From JARDZI01 sp041639705 (lineage in GTDB: Bacteria; Bacillota; Clostridia; Clostridiales; Caloramatoraceae): a DNA stretch of 19,720 nucleotides. The number at the start of each line of letters is the position of its first letter. Position 1 is the first letter of the stretch. The stretch spans positions 1-19,720 of the forward strand of contig JBEQBT010000032.1 of the NCBI GenBank assembly GCA_041639705.1. Direction: 5' to 3'. Both the position numbers and the translations under genes were made by a program. Under the pieces are notes generated by a model that did no database searches, was not told the DNA's origin, and saw nothing but the letters and a program-made list of their open reading frames with translations. Shown here piece after piece: positions 1 through 6,379 of this stretch.

Positions 1-78
1 TACCACGTTAATGACCTGTCGATGTGGGCATCGACCACTACTGCTCTATCATGTTTCACTTTAATTGTTACGCATTCT
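1..78 (-). promoter_or_regulatory. Possible 5' end of a T-box leader for the next gene (cut by window edge)
   Basis: Read on the minus strand, the segment after rsfS has a TATAAT box at 85-90. About 25-40 bases later it holds a GATAGAGCAGTAGT stretch, which resembles the GA...AGA..AGTA start of stem I in T-box riboswitches. A perfect 7-bp hairpin (GTCGATG, loop CCCA, CATCGAC) follows. In clostridia rsfS is often followed by leuS, a common T-box target, so a leucyl-tRNA-synthetase leader is a reasonable guess. The specifier loop, the TGGNA box and the coding gene are all outside the window, and the -35 region upstream of TATAAT is poor. This is a tentative call from motif resemblance and context. 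Confidence 0.35.
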
Positions 79-135
79 TCCTATATTATATAATTAACTC
101 CTACTCCTTGAAGAAACAGGGGTTGTATAATTGCA

Positions 136-477
136 TTAAAAACTAACTGCTTGTGCATCTGCCCATAGTCTTTCTAAGTCGTAGAATTCTCTATCTTCAT
201 TATGAAATACATGGACAATAACATTATCATAATCTAATAATACCCATCTAGCAGTAGAATAACCTTCCTTATGGCTTAAATCAAAGCCCCTTTCCGCCAT
301 TTTTTCCTCGATTTCATCAGCAATTGCTTTTACCTGTATTGAGGAATTACCGCTGCATATTACAAAATAATCTGTAATCGGAGAAATGTCATTTACATCT
401 AATATTTTAATATCCTTTGCTTTTTTCTCAACAGCAGCGGAGCTTATATAATAAGCAATACTTGAAGAGCTTTTCAA
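136..477 (-). CDS. rsfS: Ribosome silencing factor RsfS
   Basis: This is a DUF143/Iojap-family protein of 113 residues, a normal length. Family members bind ribosomal protein uL14 on the 50S subunit, block joining with the 30S subunit and so damp translation when nutrients are short. Family hallmarks are visible: the NDISPITDYFVICSG stretch near residues 29-43, HKEGYSTARWVLLDY around 69-83, and the HVFHNEDREFYDLERLW block near the end. The start is a TTG at 475-477, chosen because a strong TAGGAGGT ribosome binding site lies 7 bases upstream. It is the last gene of the nadD-yqeK-LCP-rsfS group, 82 bases after the LCP gene, and is probably co-transcribed. In B. subtilis the homologue also follows yqeK. 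The family call is very secure. Confidence 0.96.
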   Translation of the reverse strand: MKSSSSIAYYISSAAVEKKAKDIKILDVNDISPITDYFVICSGNSSIQVKAIADEIEEKMAERGFDLSHKEGYSTARWVLLDYDNVIVHVFHNEDREFYDLERLWADAQAVSF

Positions 478-559
478 TAAAATTACCTCCTAACATATTT
501 TAAAATAAAATTTATTTCCTATTATATTAATATGTTAATAAAATTCTTTTAGACAACAA

Positions 560-1777
560 CTATTTTACACTATCATTACCGAGAATAACAACCACGTCAG
601 ATTCAGTGCTATCACTTTGTTTTTCCTGCACATATCCAAATCCCAAATCTTTTAAAATAGATTGTCCATAATTCATTTGGCTATAGTCATTTATTAGTGT
701 AAATTCTAGTTTTTTCGAGTAATTATCTATAGATATAACATTATATCCTAAATTCTCAAACTCTTTTTTATATTCTGATGCTAGTCCTTTTATGCCAGTA
801 GAATTAAGAATTTTTATTCTAATTTTACTCCTGTCAGCTTCCACCTCTGCAACTGCAGTGCTGTTGTCTTTGAAATTTGATAAAAACTCCTGATTTTTTT
901 CTGCATCATATATGAAGAAGGAAACACCACCTATATATTTTGGTTCCCCCTGGAGTACCTTATTTTCAATTTGAGAAATATCAATATTCCTTACTTTAAA
1001 AATGTATTTCAACATTGTTTTTGGGTTCATATTTGTTGTAACATATTTTGATGCCTTTTCAATAAGCATAGGTACCTTTAACATTCCAGAAGGTGTTTTC
1101 ATCTTCTCTATAACCTTTAACATGAATTTTTGTTGAGTTGCAGCCCTTCCCAAATCACCCATGGCATACCCACTACCGTCATTGTTTTTTCTCCATCTTA
1201 CAAATTCCTCAGCCTTTTTACCATCCAAATGGACAATTTCACCTTTATTAAAATGAATATTTATGCCATAAGCATCATAGTCCATATTAAAAGGTATTTC
1301 CATGTCAATTCCACCTATCGCATCAATAGTATTTCTAAAGCCTGCATAATCCACCTTGACATAGTAATTGATTTTTATTCCTAACATTTTTTCAATTGTT
1401 TCAATTGCGAAGGAAGCACCGCCTATTCTATTGGCGGAATTCAACTTTTCTTTGTCTTCATTTATCAATACCCTAGTATCCCTTGGCAGGGATAGCATAT
1501 AGACCTTATTAGTTTCTGGTATATACCTAACTATAATCATTGTATCCGATCTGCTTGGGTTATTAGCAGTTTTATTAGCATAATCTCCAGCATCAACACC
1601 CAAAAGTAGTATATTTACAGGCTCATTAATGTTTATTTGTTCAGTTGAGATTTCACTAGAATTAAGTCTGTTAAGTATTGAATATCCGTAGACAACTACA
1701 CCTGAAGTTATTAAAAAAAATATTATAAAAATTGTTAATACAAACTTTTTAATTCCACTTCTACTTTTGCCTCTCAT
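560..1777 (-). CDS. LCP family (LytR-CpsA-Psr) cell-wall polymer ligase with LytR_C domain
   Basis: LCP proteins transfer undecaprenyl-linked anionic glycopolymers such as teichoic acids or capsule onto peptidoglycan outside the membrane. The 405-residue protein has a basic N-terminus and one membrane segment at about residues 11-33, giving an extracytoplasmic body. The LCP domain follows at about 53-250, with LLLGVD (58-62 region), the acidic RSDTM (76-80), and SLPRDTRV (96-103), which carries the arginine and aspartate that bind the lipid pyrophosphate. A LytR_C domain spans about 319-400 (IKILNSTGIKGLA). The ATG at 1775-1777 overlaps the end of yqeK by 17 bases and has an AAGGGCGGA ribosome binding site inside yqeK, so translation is probably coupled. 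Its place between yqeK and rsfS is common in clostridia. The exact polymer attached cannot be read from the sequence. Confidence 0.92.
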   Translation of the reverse strand: MRGKSRSGIKKFVLTIFIIFFLITSGVVVYGYSILNRLNSSEISTEQININEPVNILLLGVDAGDYANKTANNPSRSDTMIIVRYIPETNKVYMLSLPRDTRVLINEDKEKLNSANRIGGASFAIETIEKMLGIKINYYVKVDYAGFRNTIDAIGGIDMEIPFNMDYDAYGINIHFNKGEIVHLDGKKAEEFVRWRKNNDGSGYAMGDLGRAATQQKFMLKVIEKMKTPSGMLKVPMLIEKASKYVTTNMNPKTMLKYIFKVRNIDISQIENKVLQGEPKYIGGVSFFIYDAEKNQEFLSNFKDNSTAVAEVEADRSKIRIKILNSTGIKGLASEYKKEFENLGYNVISIDNYSKKLEFTLINDYSQMNYGQSILKDLGFGYVQEKQSDSTESDVVVILGNDSVK

Positions 1778-2360
1778 TTAATATTCCGCCCTTCAATAAT
1801 AAACTATTTCTAAATTCAATTGTTAAGGGATGAATTAAATAATTTTTATTAGTTATATAAATCAATGTACTATTACAAGCCAAAATAAGAGCTCTATCAA
1901 TATCCATTAAAGCTATTTCACGAATATCACTAATTCCTGGGAAATTTCTTCCAGGTTCAATGACATCTGCCAAATATATAATTTTTTCCAGTAATGACAT
2001 GGATTTTCTGCCTGTTGTATGATACTTTATTGCATTTAATATATCCTGGTCACCTATTCCAAATTCAGCACTACAAATATGTGCTGCTACTGGGCCATGG
2101 AGTAATTGGGGAAAGTTATATTCTATTTCATCAATTTTAATAGTATAGCTTTGAGCCATTCTTAATAACTCTTCATCAGAATGGGCTTTAGCAGAATCAT
2201 GAGCAATAGCTGCTACTCTAGCCTTTTTCAAATCAGAACCATAAATTTGTGCTAGTTTTATAGCTTCTAATTCAACGTTTAGTGAATGTTCAAAGCGTTT
2301 ATTATCAAGTGTTAACTTAATTTCATTCCTCATATCCTCATAAGCTTTATTTAAATTCAC
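1761..2360 (-). CDS. yqeK: HD-domain Ap4A hydrolase YqeK (symmetrical bis(5'-nucleosyl)-tetraphosphatase)
   Basis: YqeK is an HD-superfamily metal-dependent phosphohydrolase. Characterised homologues split diadenosine tetraphosphate into two ADP, clearing a stress alarmone. The 199-residue protein shows the expected metal-ligand set: H25 (FEHS), H54-D55 (AIAHDSAKAH), H88 (LLHGP), H114 (KYHTTGR) and D132 (YLADVIEPGR). The start is GTG at 2358-2360, overlapping the nadD end by 14 bases. It was chosen because the resulting N-terminus lines up with B. subtilis YqeK and an AAGGGG ribosome binding site lies about 10 bases upstream. The tight overlaps with nadD upstream and the LCP gene downstream indicate one transcript, the usual arrangement in Firmicutes. 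Confidence 0.94.
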   Translation of the reverse strand: MNLNKAYEDMRNEIKLTLDNKRFEHSLNVELEAIKLAQIYGSDLKKARVAAIAHDSAKAHSDEELLRMAQSYTIKIDEIEYNFPQLLHGPVAAHICSAEFGIGDQDILNAIKYHTTGRKSMSLLEKIIYLADVIEPGRNFPGISDIREIALMDIDRALILACNSTLIYITNKNYLIHPLTIEFRNSLLLKGGILNERQK

Positions 2361-2958
2361 TTAAATACAACCCCTTTTGCTTGATATACCCTTCAACTTC
2401 ATTAGTAACAAGATATTTGATACTTTTGTTGCTTTTGATCCTGTCTCTAATATCAGTAGAAGATATTTTTATGTCTGGAATGTCAACTAAAATAAAATTA
2501 CATTTATATTTATTTTCTTTTCCTAAGATTTCCTTCTTAATTTCACTGCAGGTATTTCCTCTATTAACTACAATAAATTTTGTCATACTGCATACATCAC
2601 TTACTCTTTTCCATGTATCAATTTCCTTTAATGTATCAAATCCAATTATAAAATAAAACTGGGTTTCATAATACATATTATGTAACTCTTTTAATGTATC
2701 ATAACTATATGTCTGCCCTTCCCTTTTAACTTCGATATCACTTACCTTAAACCCATCATTGCTTTCAACTGCGAGTTTAACCATTTCATATCTATCTATT
2801 GCAGATATTACTTCCCTTTTATTTTTGTGTGGTGGGTTCCCAGTTGGAATAAAAATTATCTTATCCATATTCATCCTATTCAATACTTCCTGTGCTGCAA
2901 TTAAATGCCCCATATGAATTGGATTAAATGTTCCACCCATTATTCCTATTTTTTGCAT
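2347..2958 (-). CDS. nadD: Nicotinate-nucleotide adenylyltransferase NadD
   Basis: NadD joins ATP and nicotinate mononucleotide to make deamido-NAD, an essential step of NAD synthesis in the cytoplasm. The 203-residue protein begins with the nucleotidyltransferase signature GGTFNPIHMGH (residues 8-18), whose histidines bind the ATP phosphates. It ends with the second signature ISSTDIR (165-171). The FIPTGNPPHK segment (36-45) is also typical of bacterial NadD. The ATG at 2956-2958 has an AAGGAAGG ribosome binding site. It is the first gene of the nadD-yqeK-LCP-rsfS group. It lies after the yhbY terminator, so it needs its own promoter; a candidate is at 3009-3037. Confidence 0.97.
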   Translation of the reverse strand: MQKIGIMGGTFNPIHMGHLIAAQEVLNRMNMDKIIFIPTGNPPHKNKREVISAIDRYEMVKLAVESNDGFKVSDIEVKREGQTYSYDTLKELHNMYYETQFYFIIGFDTLKEIDTWKRVSDVCSMTKFIVVNRGNTCSEIKKEILGKENKYKCNFILVDIPDIKISSTDIRDRIKSNKSIKYLVTNEVEGYIKQKGLYLSEFK

Positions 2959-3008
2959 ACTAACCTTCCTTTGAATATGTTAATAATTATAAGACTTGAC
3001 TCCTAAAT

Positions 3009-3037
3009 ATTATATCAAAAAAAAGTGATTATATAAA
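3009..3037 (-). promoter_or_regulatory. Candidate sigma-A promoter for nadD-yqeK-LCP-rsfS
   Basis: On the minus strand a perfect TATAAT (3009-3014) lies 17 bases from TTTATA (3032-3037), which matches 4 of 6 bases of the -35 consensus. It sits between the yhbY terminator and the nadD ATG and leaves a leader of roughly 45 bases. A second TATAAT-like box about 20 bases upstream could be an alternative. The region is very AT-rich, so chance matches are likely, but the position is right. Confidence 0.45.
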
Positions 3038-3095
3038 GTAAAGCTTATTTATTAAGAATTGTCCAGTGTAAATAAATATTTTTACTGAACTTAAT

Positions 3096-3137
3096 AAAAA
3101 TGGTTGCTATTAAAATTTTTCAATAGCAACCATTTTT
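3096..3137 (-). terminator. Intrinsic terminator after yhbY
   Basis: A perfect 16-bp inverted repeat (3096-3111 with 3122-3137) encloses a 10-base loop. The lower part of the stem is A/T only, so each strand reads an A-run into the hairpin and a T-run out of it. It begins 5 bases after the yhbY stop codon. It should stop transcripts arriving from obgE-yhbY and separates them from nadD. Confidence 0.88.
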
Positions 3138-3141
3138 ATTT

Positions 3142-3432
3142 TTATGGTAACTGTATAGAAGGCTTTTCTTTAGATTTTCTGTATATTATAAATTTGTTGC
3201 CTATAACTTGAACAGGGTCTGCACCTGTTGCTTCACAAATTTCTTCACAGGCTCCCCTGGCATCAAGCAAACTATTCTTAAGTATTGAGATCTTTAATAT
3301 TTCTCTTGCCTCTAATGTCTCATTTACTTGATTAATAATTCCCTCACTGATTCCTTCTTTTCCAATTAATATAATTGATTCAATACTATTACCTAATCCT
3401 CTAAGATAGCTTCTTTGCTTACTATTTAACAT
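3142..3432 (-). CDS. yhbY: YhbY family CRM-domain RNA-binding protein (ribosome assembly)
   Basis: This is a single CRM-domain protein of 96 residues, the usual size. Bacterial YhbY associates with pre-50S particles, and the domain binds RNA. Visible features are the N-terminal KQRSYLRGLG segment (5-14), the IGKEGIS turn (23-29), and the C-terminal VIGNKFIIYR strand (76-85) that matches the family GNKFVLYR-type motif. It starts 12 bases after the obgE stop and is followed at once by a terminator, so obgE-yhbY form the end of a transcript. Pairing with Obg, a 50S-assembly GTPase, fits a shared role in large-subunit maturation. Confidence 0.94.
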   Translation of the reverse strand: MLNSKQRSYLRGLGNSIESIILIGKEGISEGIINQVNETLEAREILKISILKNSLLDARGACEEICEATGADPVQVIGNKFIIYRKSKEKPSIQLP

Positions 3433-3444
3433 TAAAACTCACTC

Positions 3445-4716
3445 CTAATTCATAAACTCAAATTCAAAATCATTCATTCTCACTAAATCTCCATCCTGAA
3501 TTCCCATTTCTCTCAGCTCTTTAATGATACCTCTTTTTTCAATTACCTTGTGAAAATACCTTAGAGATTGAGTATCATATATATTTGCAGTTAAAAGTAT
3601 TCTATTAACGAAGGATCCTTCAATCACGTATACTCCCTCATCGTCTTTTCTTATTGTATATGCAAACTTCTTTTCTTCAGGCACGAACCATTCTTCTACT
3701 TCATCTTCCTCAGTATCCTGAAGAGTATTAAGCAAGCTTCCTGCATAAAGCATCAATTCTCTAAGTCCTGTGTTTGTAGCAGCTGATATTTTAAATATCT
3801 TAATATTTCTTTTATCCATTTCATTTTTCAATTTTTCAAAATTTTCATCAGCACCTGTAATATCTGTTTTATTTGCAGCAACTATTTGAGGTTTTTTAGG
3901 TAACTTCTCACTATATAGCTTTAACTCCTCATTTATCTTTTCAAAGTCTTCAATTGGGTCTCTACCTTCAATCCCTGAAACATCAATTACATGAATCAAC
4001 ATTCTAGTTCTTTCTACATGTCGTAAAAAATCAATTCCTAGTCCTACACCCTCATGAGCTCCCTCAATAAGCCCTGGAATATCTGCTAATACAAAACTAT
4101 TAATTCCAGGAATATCAACTACTCCTAAGTTTGGAGTTAAGGTTGTAAAATGATAGTTAGCTATTTTAGGCTTCGCTCCTGTAACCATTGATAAAATAGT
4201 GGATTTACCAACGTTCGGAAAACCAATAAGCCCTATATCTGCTATTAGCTTTAATTCAAGAGTAACCCATCTTTCCTCTCCTGGCATCCCTGGTTCTGCA
4301 AAATCTGGAGCTTGTCTTGTTGATGTGGCAAACTTAGAATTACCTCTTCCACCTCTTCCACCTTTTGCAACAACAACCTTTTGTCCTATTTCAGTTAAAT
4401 CCGCAATAATTTTATTTGACTCTGCATCCCTAATTACAGTTCCTGCTGGTACCTTAATAATTAAATTTTCACCAGCTCTTCCATACATGTTGCTAGTACC
4501 TCCATTTTCCCCATGCTTAGCAACATGCTTTTTCCTATATTTAAAGTCAAGTAATGTTCTCATTCCATCATCAACAATAAATACTACGTCTCCCCCATCT
4601 CCTCCATCTCCTCCATCAGGACCACCAAGGGGAATATATTTTTCTCTTCTGAAGGAAGCAGAACCATTTCCGCCATCTCCAGATTTTATGTATATTTTTG
4701 CAACATCCACAAACAT
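3445..4716 (-). CDS. obgE: GTPase ObgE/CgtA
   Basis: Obg is an essential GTPase that binds the 50S subunit late in assembly and links ribosome maturation to ppGpp, the cell cycle and, in Bacillus, sporulation. The 423-residue protein has the full three-part layout. A glycine-rich Obg fold spans residues 1-158 (DGGNGSASFRREKY, then a PDGGDGGDGGD run). The G domain has G1 GFPNVGKST (165-173), G3 DIPG (212-215), G4 NKTD (282-285) and G5 ISAAT (310-314). An OCT domain follows from about 345 to the end. The ATG at 4714-4716 has an AGGTGA ribosome binding site 5 bases upstream. It lies downstream of the Spo0B-like gene, as in the B. subtilis spo0B-obg pair, but here a 180-base gap containing an inverted-repeat element separates them. 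Confidence 0.98.
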   Translation of the reverse strand: MFVDVAKIYIKSGDGGNGSASFRREKYIPLGGPDGGDGGDGGDVVFIVDDGMRTLLDFKYRKKHVAKHGENGGTSNMYGRAGENLIIKVPAGTVIRDAESNKIIADLTEIGQKVVVAKGGRGGRGNSKFATSTRQAPDFAEPGMPGEERWVTLELKLIADIGLIGFPNVGKSTILSMVTGAKPKIANYHFTTLTPNLGVVDIPGINSFVLADIPGLIEGAHEGVGLGIDFLRHVERTRMLIHVIDVSGIEGRDPIEDFEKINEELKLYSEKLPKKPQIVAANKTDITGADENFEKLKNEMDKRNIKIFKISAATNTGLRELMLYAGSLLNTLQDTEEDEVEEWFVPEEKKFAYTIRKDDEGVYVIEGSFVNRILLTANIYDTQSLRYFHKVIEKRGIIKELREMGIQDGDLVRMNDFEFEFMN

Positions 4717-4764
4717 GTAATCACCTACTCTAATTTATTTTAAAATGGTTTTTATTGCTTTCGC

Positions 4765-4861
4765 TGTAGAGGCAACATTGTTCCCCTAGGATTGTATATC
4801 AGCGTTCAGAGGATAACTTGAATATTTAGGTACATTCGGGCTAACAATGTTCGCCCCTACA
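4765..4861. repeat. MITE-like inverted-repeat element between the Spo0B-like gene and obgE
   Basis: A 97-base segment starts TGTAGAGGCAACATTGTT and ends AACAATGTTCGCCCCTACA. The two ends, about 24 bases each, are imperfect inverted repeats of one another. Each end is itself a near-palindrome around AACATTGTT. The GGGGCGAACATTGTTCGCCC-type core resembles a repeat I remember from many clostridial intergenic regions; that is a recollection, not a search result. It has no open reading frame and no clear target-site duplication. The left copy has lost a base and diverged, so this is probably an old, immobile copy. Confidence 0.5.
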
Positions 4862-4897
4862 ACCTACGTATATTTTTAACATTTTTAAAAGCATTAT

Positions 4898-5473
4898 TCA
4901 ATTGAAATTTAGCAATAAAGCTATAATTCCATCTTTTTCGTAAAACATATAGGGTTCATTTTCTCTTTTAATCCTCTCAATTTGATACATTGAGATCATA
5001 CAACTATAATAATCTTCATCATTTATTTTTTCTGCGCTGCTCATAATTATGTTAAAATCTTCAGGTACTCCAGTAATATGTATATATAGTTTTTTACTAT
5101 TACTTTCCATTGAACTAGTTTTATCTAATATAGTATCAGTTACAAGATCAAATAATATTTTTCTCTTTTCTATATCTTTTGAAAAGTGTTCACAAGATAT
5201 GTATTCAATTCTTAAGTCTATTTCAATTTCAATATAAAATTTATTGCATTTACTTATAAACTCTTGAAAAAACATCCCTAAAGTATCACATTCGAGGTTA
5301 AATATTTTACTTAGAGCAATCATATATTTATTGATATTTTTTATATAGTTAATAGCCTCAGCTGGTTTGTTTATTTGAATATACCCATAAATAACTTGAA
5401 GGTAGTTCATAAAATCATGTCTTTGTAGCCTCATTTGCTCAATTACATATTTCTCTATATAATTGTTTTCCAA
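4898..5473 (-). CDS. Spo0B-like sensor-kinase-type phosphotransferase
   Basis: The N-terminal LQRHDFMNYLQVIYGYI segment matches the Spo0B/SpoOB_a helical-hairpin dimerisation motif (consensus RHD.xNxLQ). Its histidine (H19 from the start used here) is the expected phospho-acceptor. The remaining ~150 residues show no N, G1 or G2 ATP-binding boxes. This fits the degenerate kinase fold of B. subtilis Spo0B, which passes phosphate from Spo0F to Spo0A. The ~192-residue length is close to B. subtilis Spo0B, and it sits just upstream of obgE, the classical Spo0B position. I used the TTG at 5471-5473 because an AGAGGTGAT ribosome binding site lies 5 bases before it. An upstream GTG (5480-5482) would add three residues but overlaps that site. 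The phosphotransfer function is inferred; sequence similarity outside the histidine motif is weak. Confidence 0.7.
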   Translation of the reverse strand: MENNYIEKYVIEQMRLQRHDFMNYLQVIYGYIQINKPAEAINYIKNINKYMIALSKIFNLECDTLGMFFQEFISKCNKFYIEIEIDLRIEYISCEHFSKDIEKRKILFDLVTDTILDKTSSMESNSKKLYIHITGVPEDFNIIMSSAEKINDEDYYSCMISMYQIERIKRENEPYMFYEKDGIIALLLNFN

Positions 5474-5620
5474 AGGTATCACCTCTTTACATAATATGTA
5501 GTGGTAAGCTTACTGTATTCTATGAATTATGCTGCAAACAGAATAGTTAATTTTCACTGCAATATTAATTTTAGCAATTAATGCCATAAAGAAATAATAC
5601 CCTATAAACTTAAAATATGC

Positions 5621-5645
5621 AATAAAAAAGCACCCGTATGGGTGC
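5621..5645 (-). terminator. Intrinsic terminator after rpmA
   Basis: On the minus strand GCACCC-ATAC-GGGTGC forms a tight GC-rich hairpin (630-635 paired with 640-645 in 5600 numbering) followed by six T residues. It starts two bases after the rpmA stop codon. It closes the rplU-rpmA transcript and means the Spo0B-like gene needs read-through or its own promoter; I saw no convincing one at 5483-5620. Confidence 0.93.
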
Positions 5646-5647
5646 CA

Positions 5648-5914
5648 TTATTGTGCTATATGATCTGGGTAAATACTTACCTTTTTCTTATCTCTTCCAA
5701 GTCTTTCAAATCTAACAATTCCATCTGCTTTTGCATACAATGTATCATCAGAACCAATACCTACATTTTCACCTGGATGTATCTTGGTTCCTCTTTGTCT
5801 AACAAGTATGTTTCCAGCAAGAACAAACTGTCCATCGCCTCTCTTAGCACCAAGACGTTTAGATTCACTATCTCTACCGTTACGTGAACTTCCGACACCC
5901 TTCTTATGAGCCAT
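5648..5914 (-). CDS. rpmA: 50S ribosomal protein bL27, without the N-terminal extension
   Basis: bL27 reaches with its N-terminus to the peptidyl-transferase centre. The 88-residue protein begins directly with MAHKKGVGSSRNGRDSESKR and carries the conserved GNILVRQRGTKIHPGENVG block. Most Firmicutes make bL27 with an extra N-terminal stretch ending near LQFFA, which the protease Prp removes. Here a TGA stop lies immediately before the ATG in the same frame and an AGGAGGTG ribosome binding site sits 7 bases upstream, so no such extension is encoded. In agreement, the 35 bases between rplU and rpmA leave no room for prp, which normally sits there. It is co-transcribed with rplU and followed by a strong terminator. 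Confidence 0.98.
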   Translation of the reverse strand: MAHKKGVGSSRNGRDSESKRLGAKRGDGQFVLAGNILVRQRGTKIHPGENVGIGSDDTLYAKADGIVRFERLGRDKKKVSIYPDHIAQ

Positions 5915-5949
5915 TCAAAACACCTCCTCTTTAAGGATATTTATATTAA

Positions 5950-6261
5950 TTATGCTTCGATCTTTTCGATCACAATTTGTGTATATGGCTGACGATGACC
6001 TTGTTTTTTCCTATAATCCTTTTTCCTCTTATACTTAAAAACAATAATCTTCTTAGCCTTTCCGTGTTTAACCACAGAAGCAGTAACCTTTGCACCTTCA
6101 ACTAAAGGTGATCCTACAGTCAATTTGCCATCCTTTGAAACTGCTAAAACATCAGTAAATTCAATCTGTGAATCTACATCTGCTACTAACTTTTCTACAA
6201 AAAGAATGTCACCTTCCTGTACTCTGTATTGTTTACCACCAGTTGCTAATATTGCGTACAT
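5950..6261 (-). CDS. rplU: 50S ribosomal protein bL21
   Basis: bL21 is a 50S protein of 103 residues, the usual length, that binds 23S rRNA. Family landmarks are MYAILATGGKQYRVQEGD at the N-terminus and the basic C-terminal HGKAKKIIVFKYKRKKDYRK stretch followed by GHRQPYTQIVIEKI. The ATG is preceded by GAGGAGGTG. It has its own consensus promoter (6347-6376) and a GC-rich structured leader. It is followed after only 35 bases by rpmA, with no prp gene between them. Confidence 0.98.
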   Translation of the reverse strand: MYAILATGGKQYRVQEGDILFVEKLVADVDSQIEFTDVLAVSKDGKLTVGSPLVEGAKVTASVVKHGKAKKIIVFKYKRKKDYRKKQGHRQPYTQIVIEKIEA

Positions 6262-6342
6262 AACTACACCTCCTCATACCAGTCTCGCCGTAAGAACTAG
6301 GCGCGCAAAGCGCTTATAAGCCCGCCCCGAGCGGTCTACAAA
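6262..6342 (-). ncRNA. Structured 5' leader of rplU (L21-leader type)
   Basis: The roughly 80-base leader between the promoter and rplU is strikingly GC-rich against an AT-rich background. It holds a GCGC-TTT-GCGC hairpin (around 6301-6314), an overlapping AAGCGCTT palindrome, and flanking arms ACCGCTC (about 6334-6340) and GAGACTGGT that can close a long outer stem with small bulges. Position and composition fit the ribosomal protein L21 leader RNAs known in Firmicutes, thought to mediate autoregulation. I did not match it base by base to the published consensus. Confidence 0.6.
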
Positions 6343-6346
6343 AGAC

Positions 6347-6376
6347 ATTATAACATAGACAAATAGGTATTGTCAA
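6347..6376 (-). promoter_or_regulatory. Consensus extended -10 sigma-A promoter of rplU-rpmA
   Basis: On the minus strand TTGACA (6371-6376) and TATAAT (6347-6352) are both perfect, 18 bases apart, with TGT just before TATAAT making an extended -10. It begins immediately after the rng stop codon. It gives the two ribosomal protein genes their own strong start regardless of read-through from rng. Confidence 0.93.
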
Positions 6377-6379
6377 CCA

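Noticed and set aside
491..537. 9-bp inverted repeat TAACATATT/AATATGTTA between the LCP gene and rsfS
   Set aside because: The arms are almost all A/T with a 29-base spacer, easily expected by chance here, and it does not look like a terminator.
1130..1384. Plus-strand open frame inside the LCP gene
   Set aside because: It is antisense to a well-conserved domain, lacks a ribosome binding site and shows no recognisable motif.
4199..4720. A 173-codon open frame on the plus strand opposite obgE
   Set aside because: It is the mirror of the glycine-rich Obg domain, giving proline/serine-rich low-complexity protein with no family resemblance and no ribosome binding site.
5483..5620. Possible sigma-H promoter (AGAATA box) before the Spo0B-like gene
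   Set aside because: There is no matching AGGA-type -35 element at the right distance, so the single box carries little weight.
5915..5949. A very small prp remnant between rplU and rpmA
   Set aside because: The gap is only 35 bases and consists of leader and ribosome binding site, with no coding trace.
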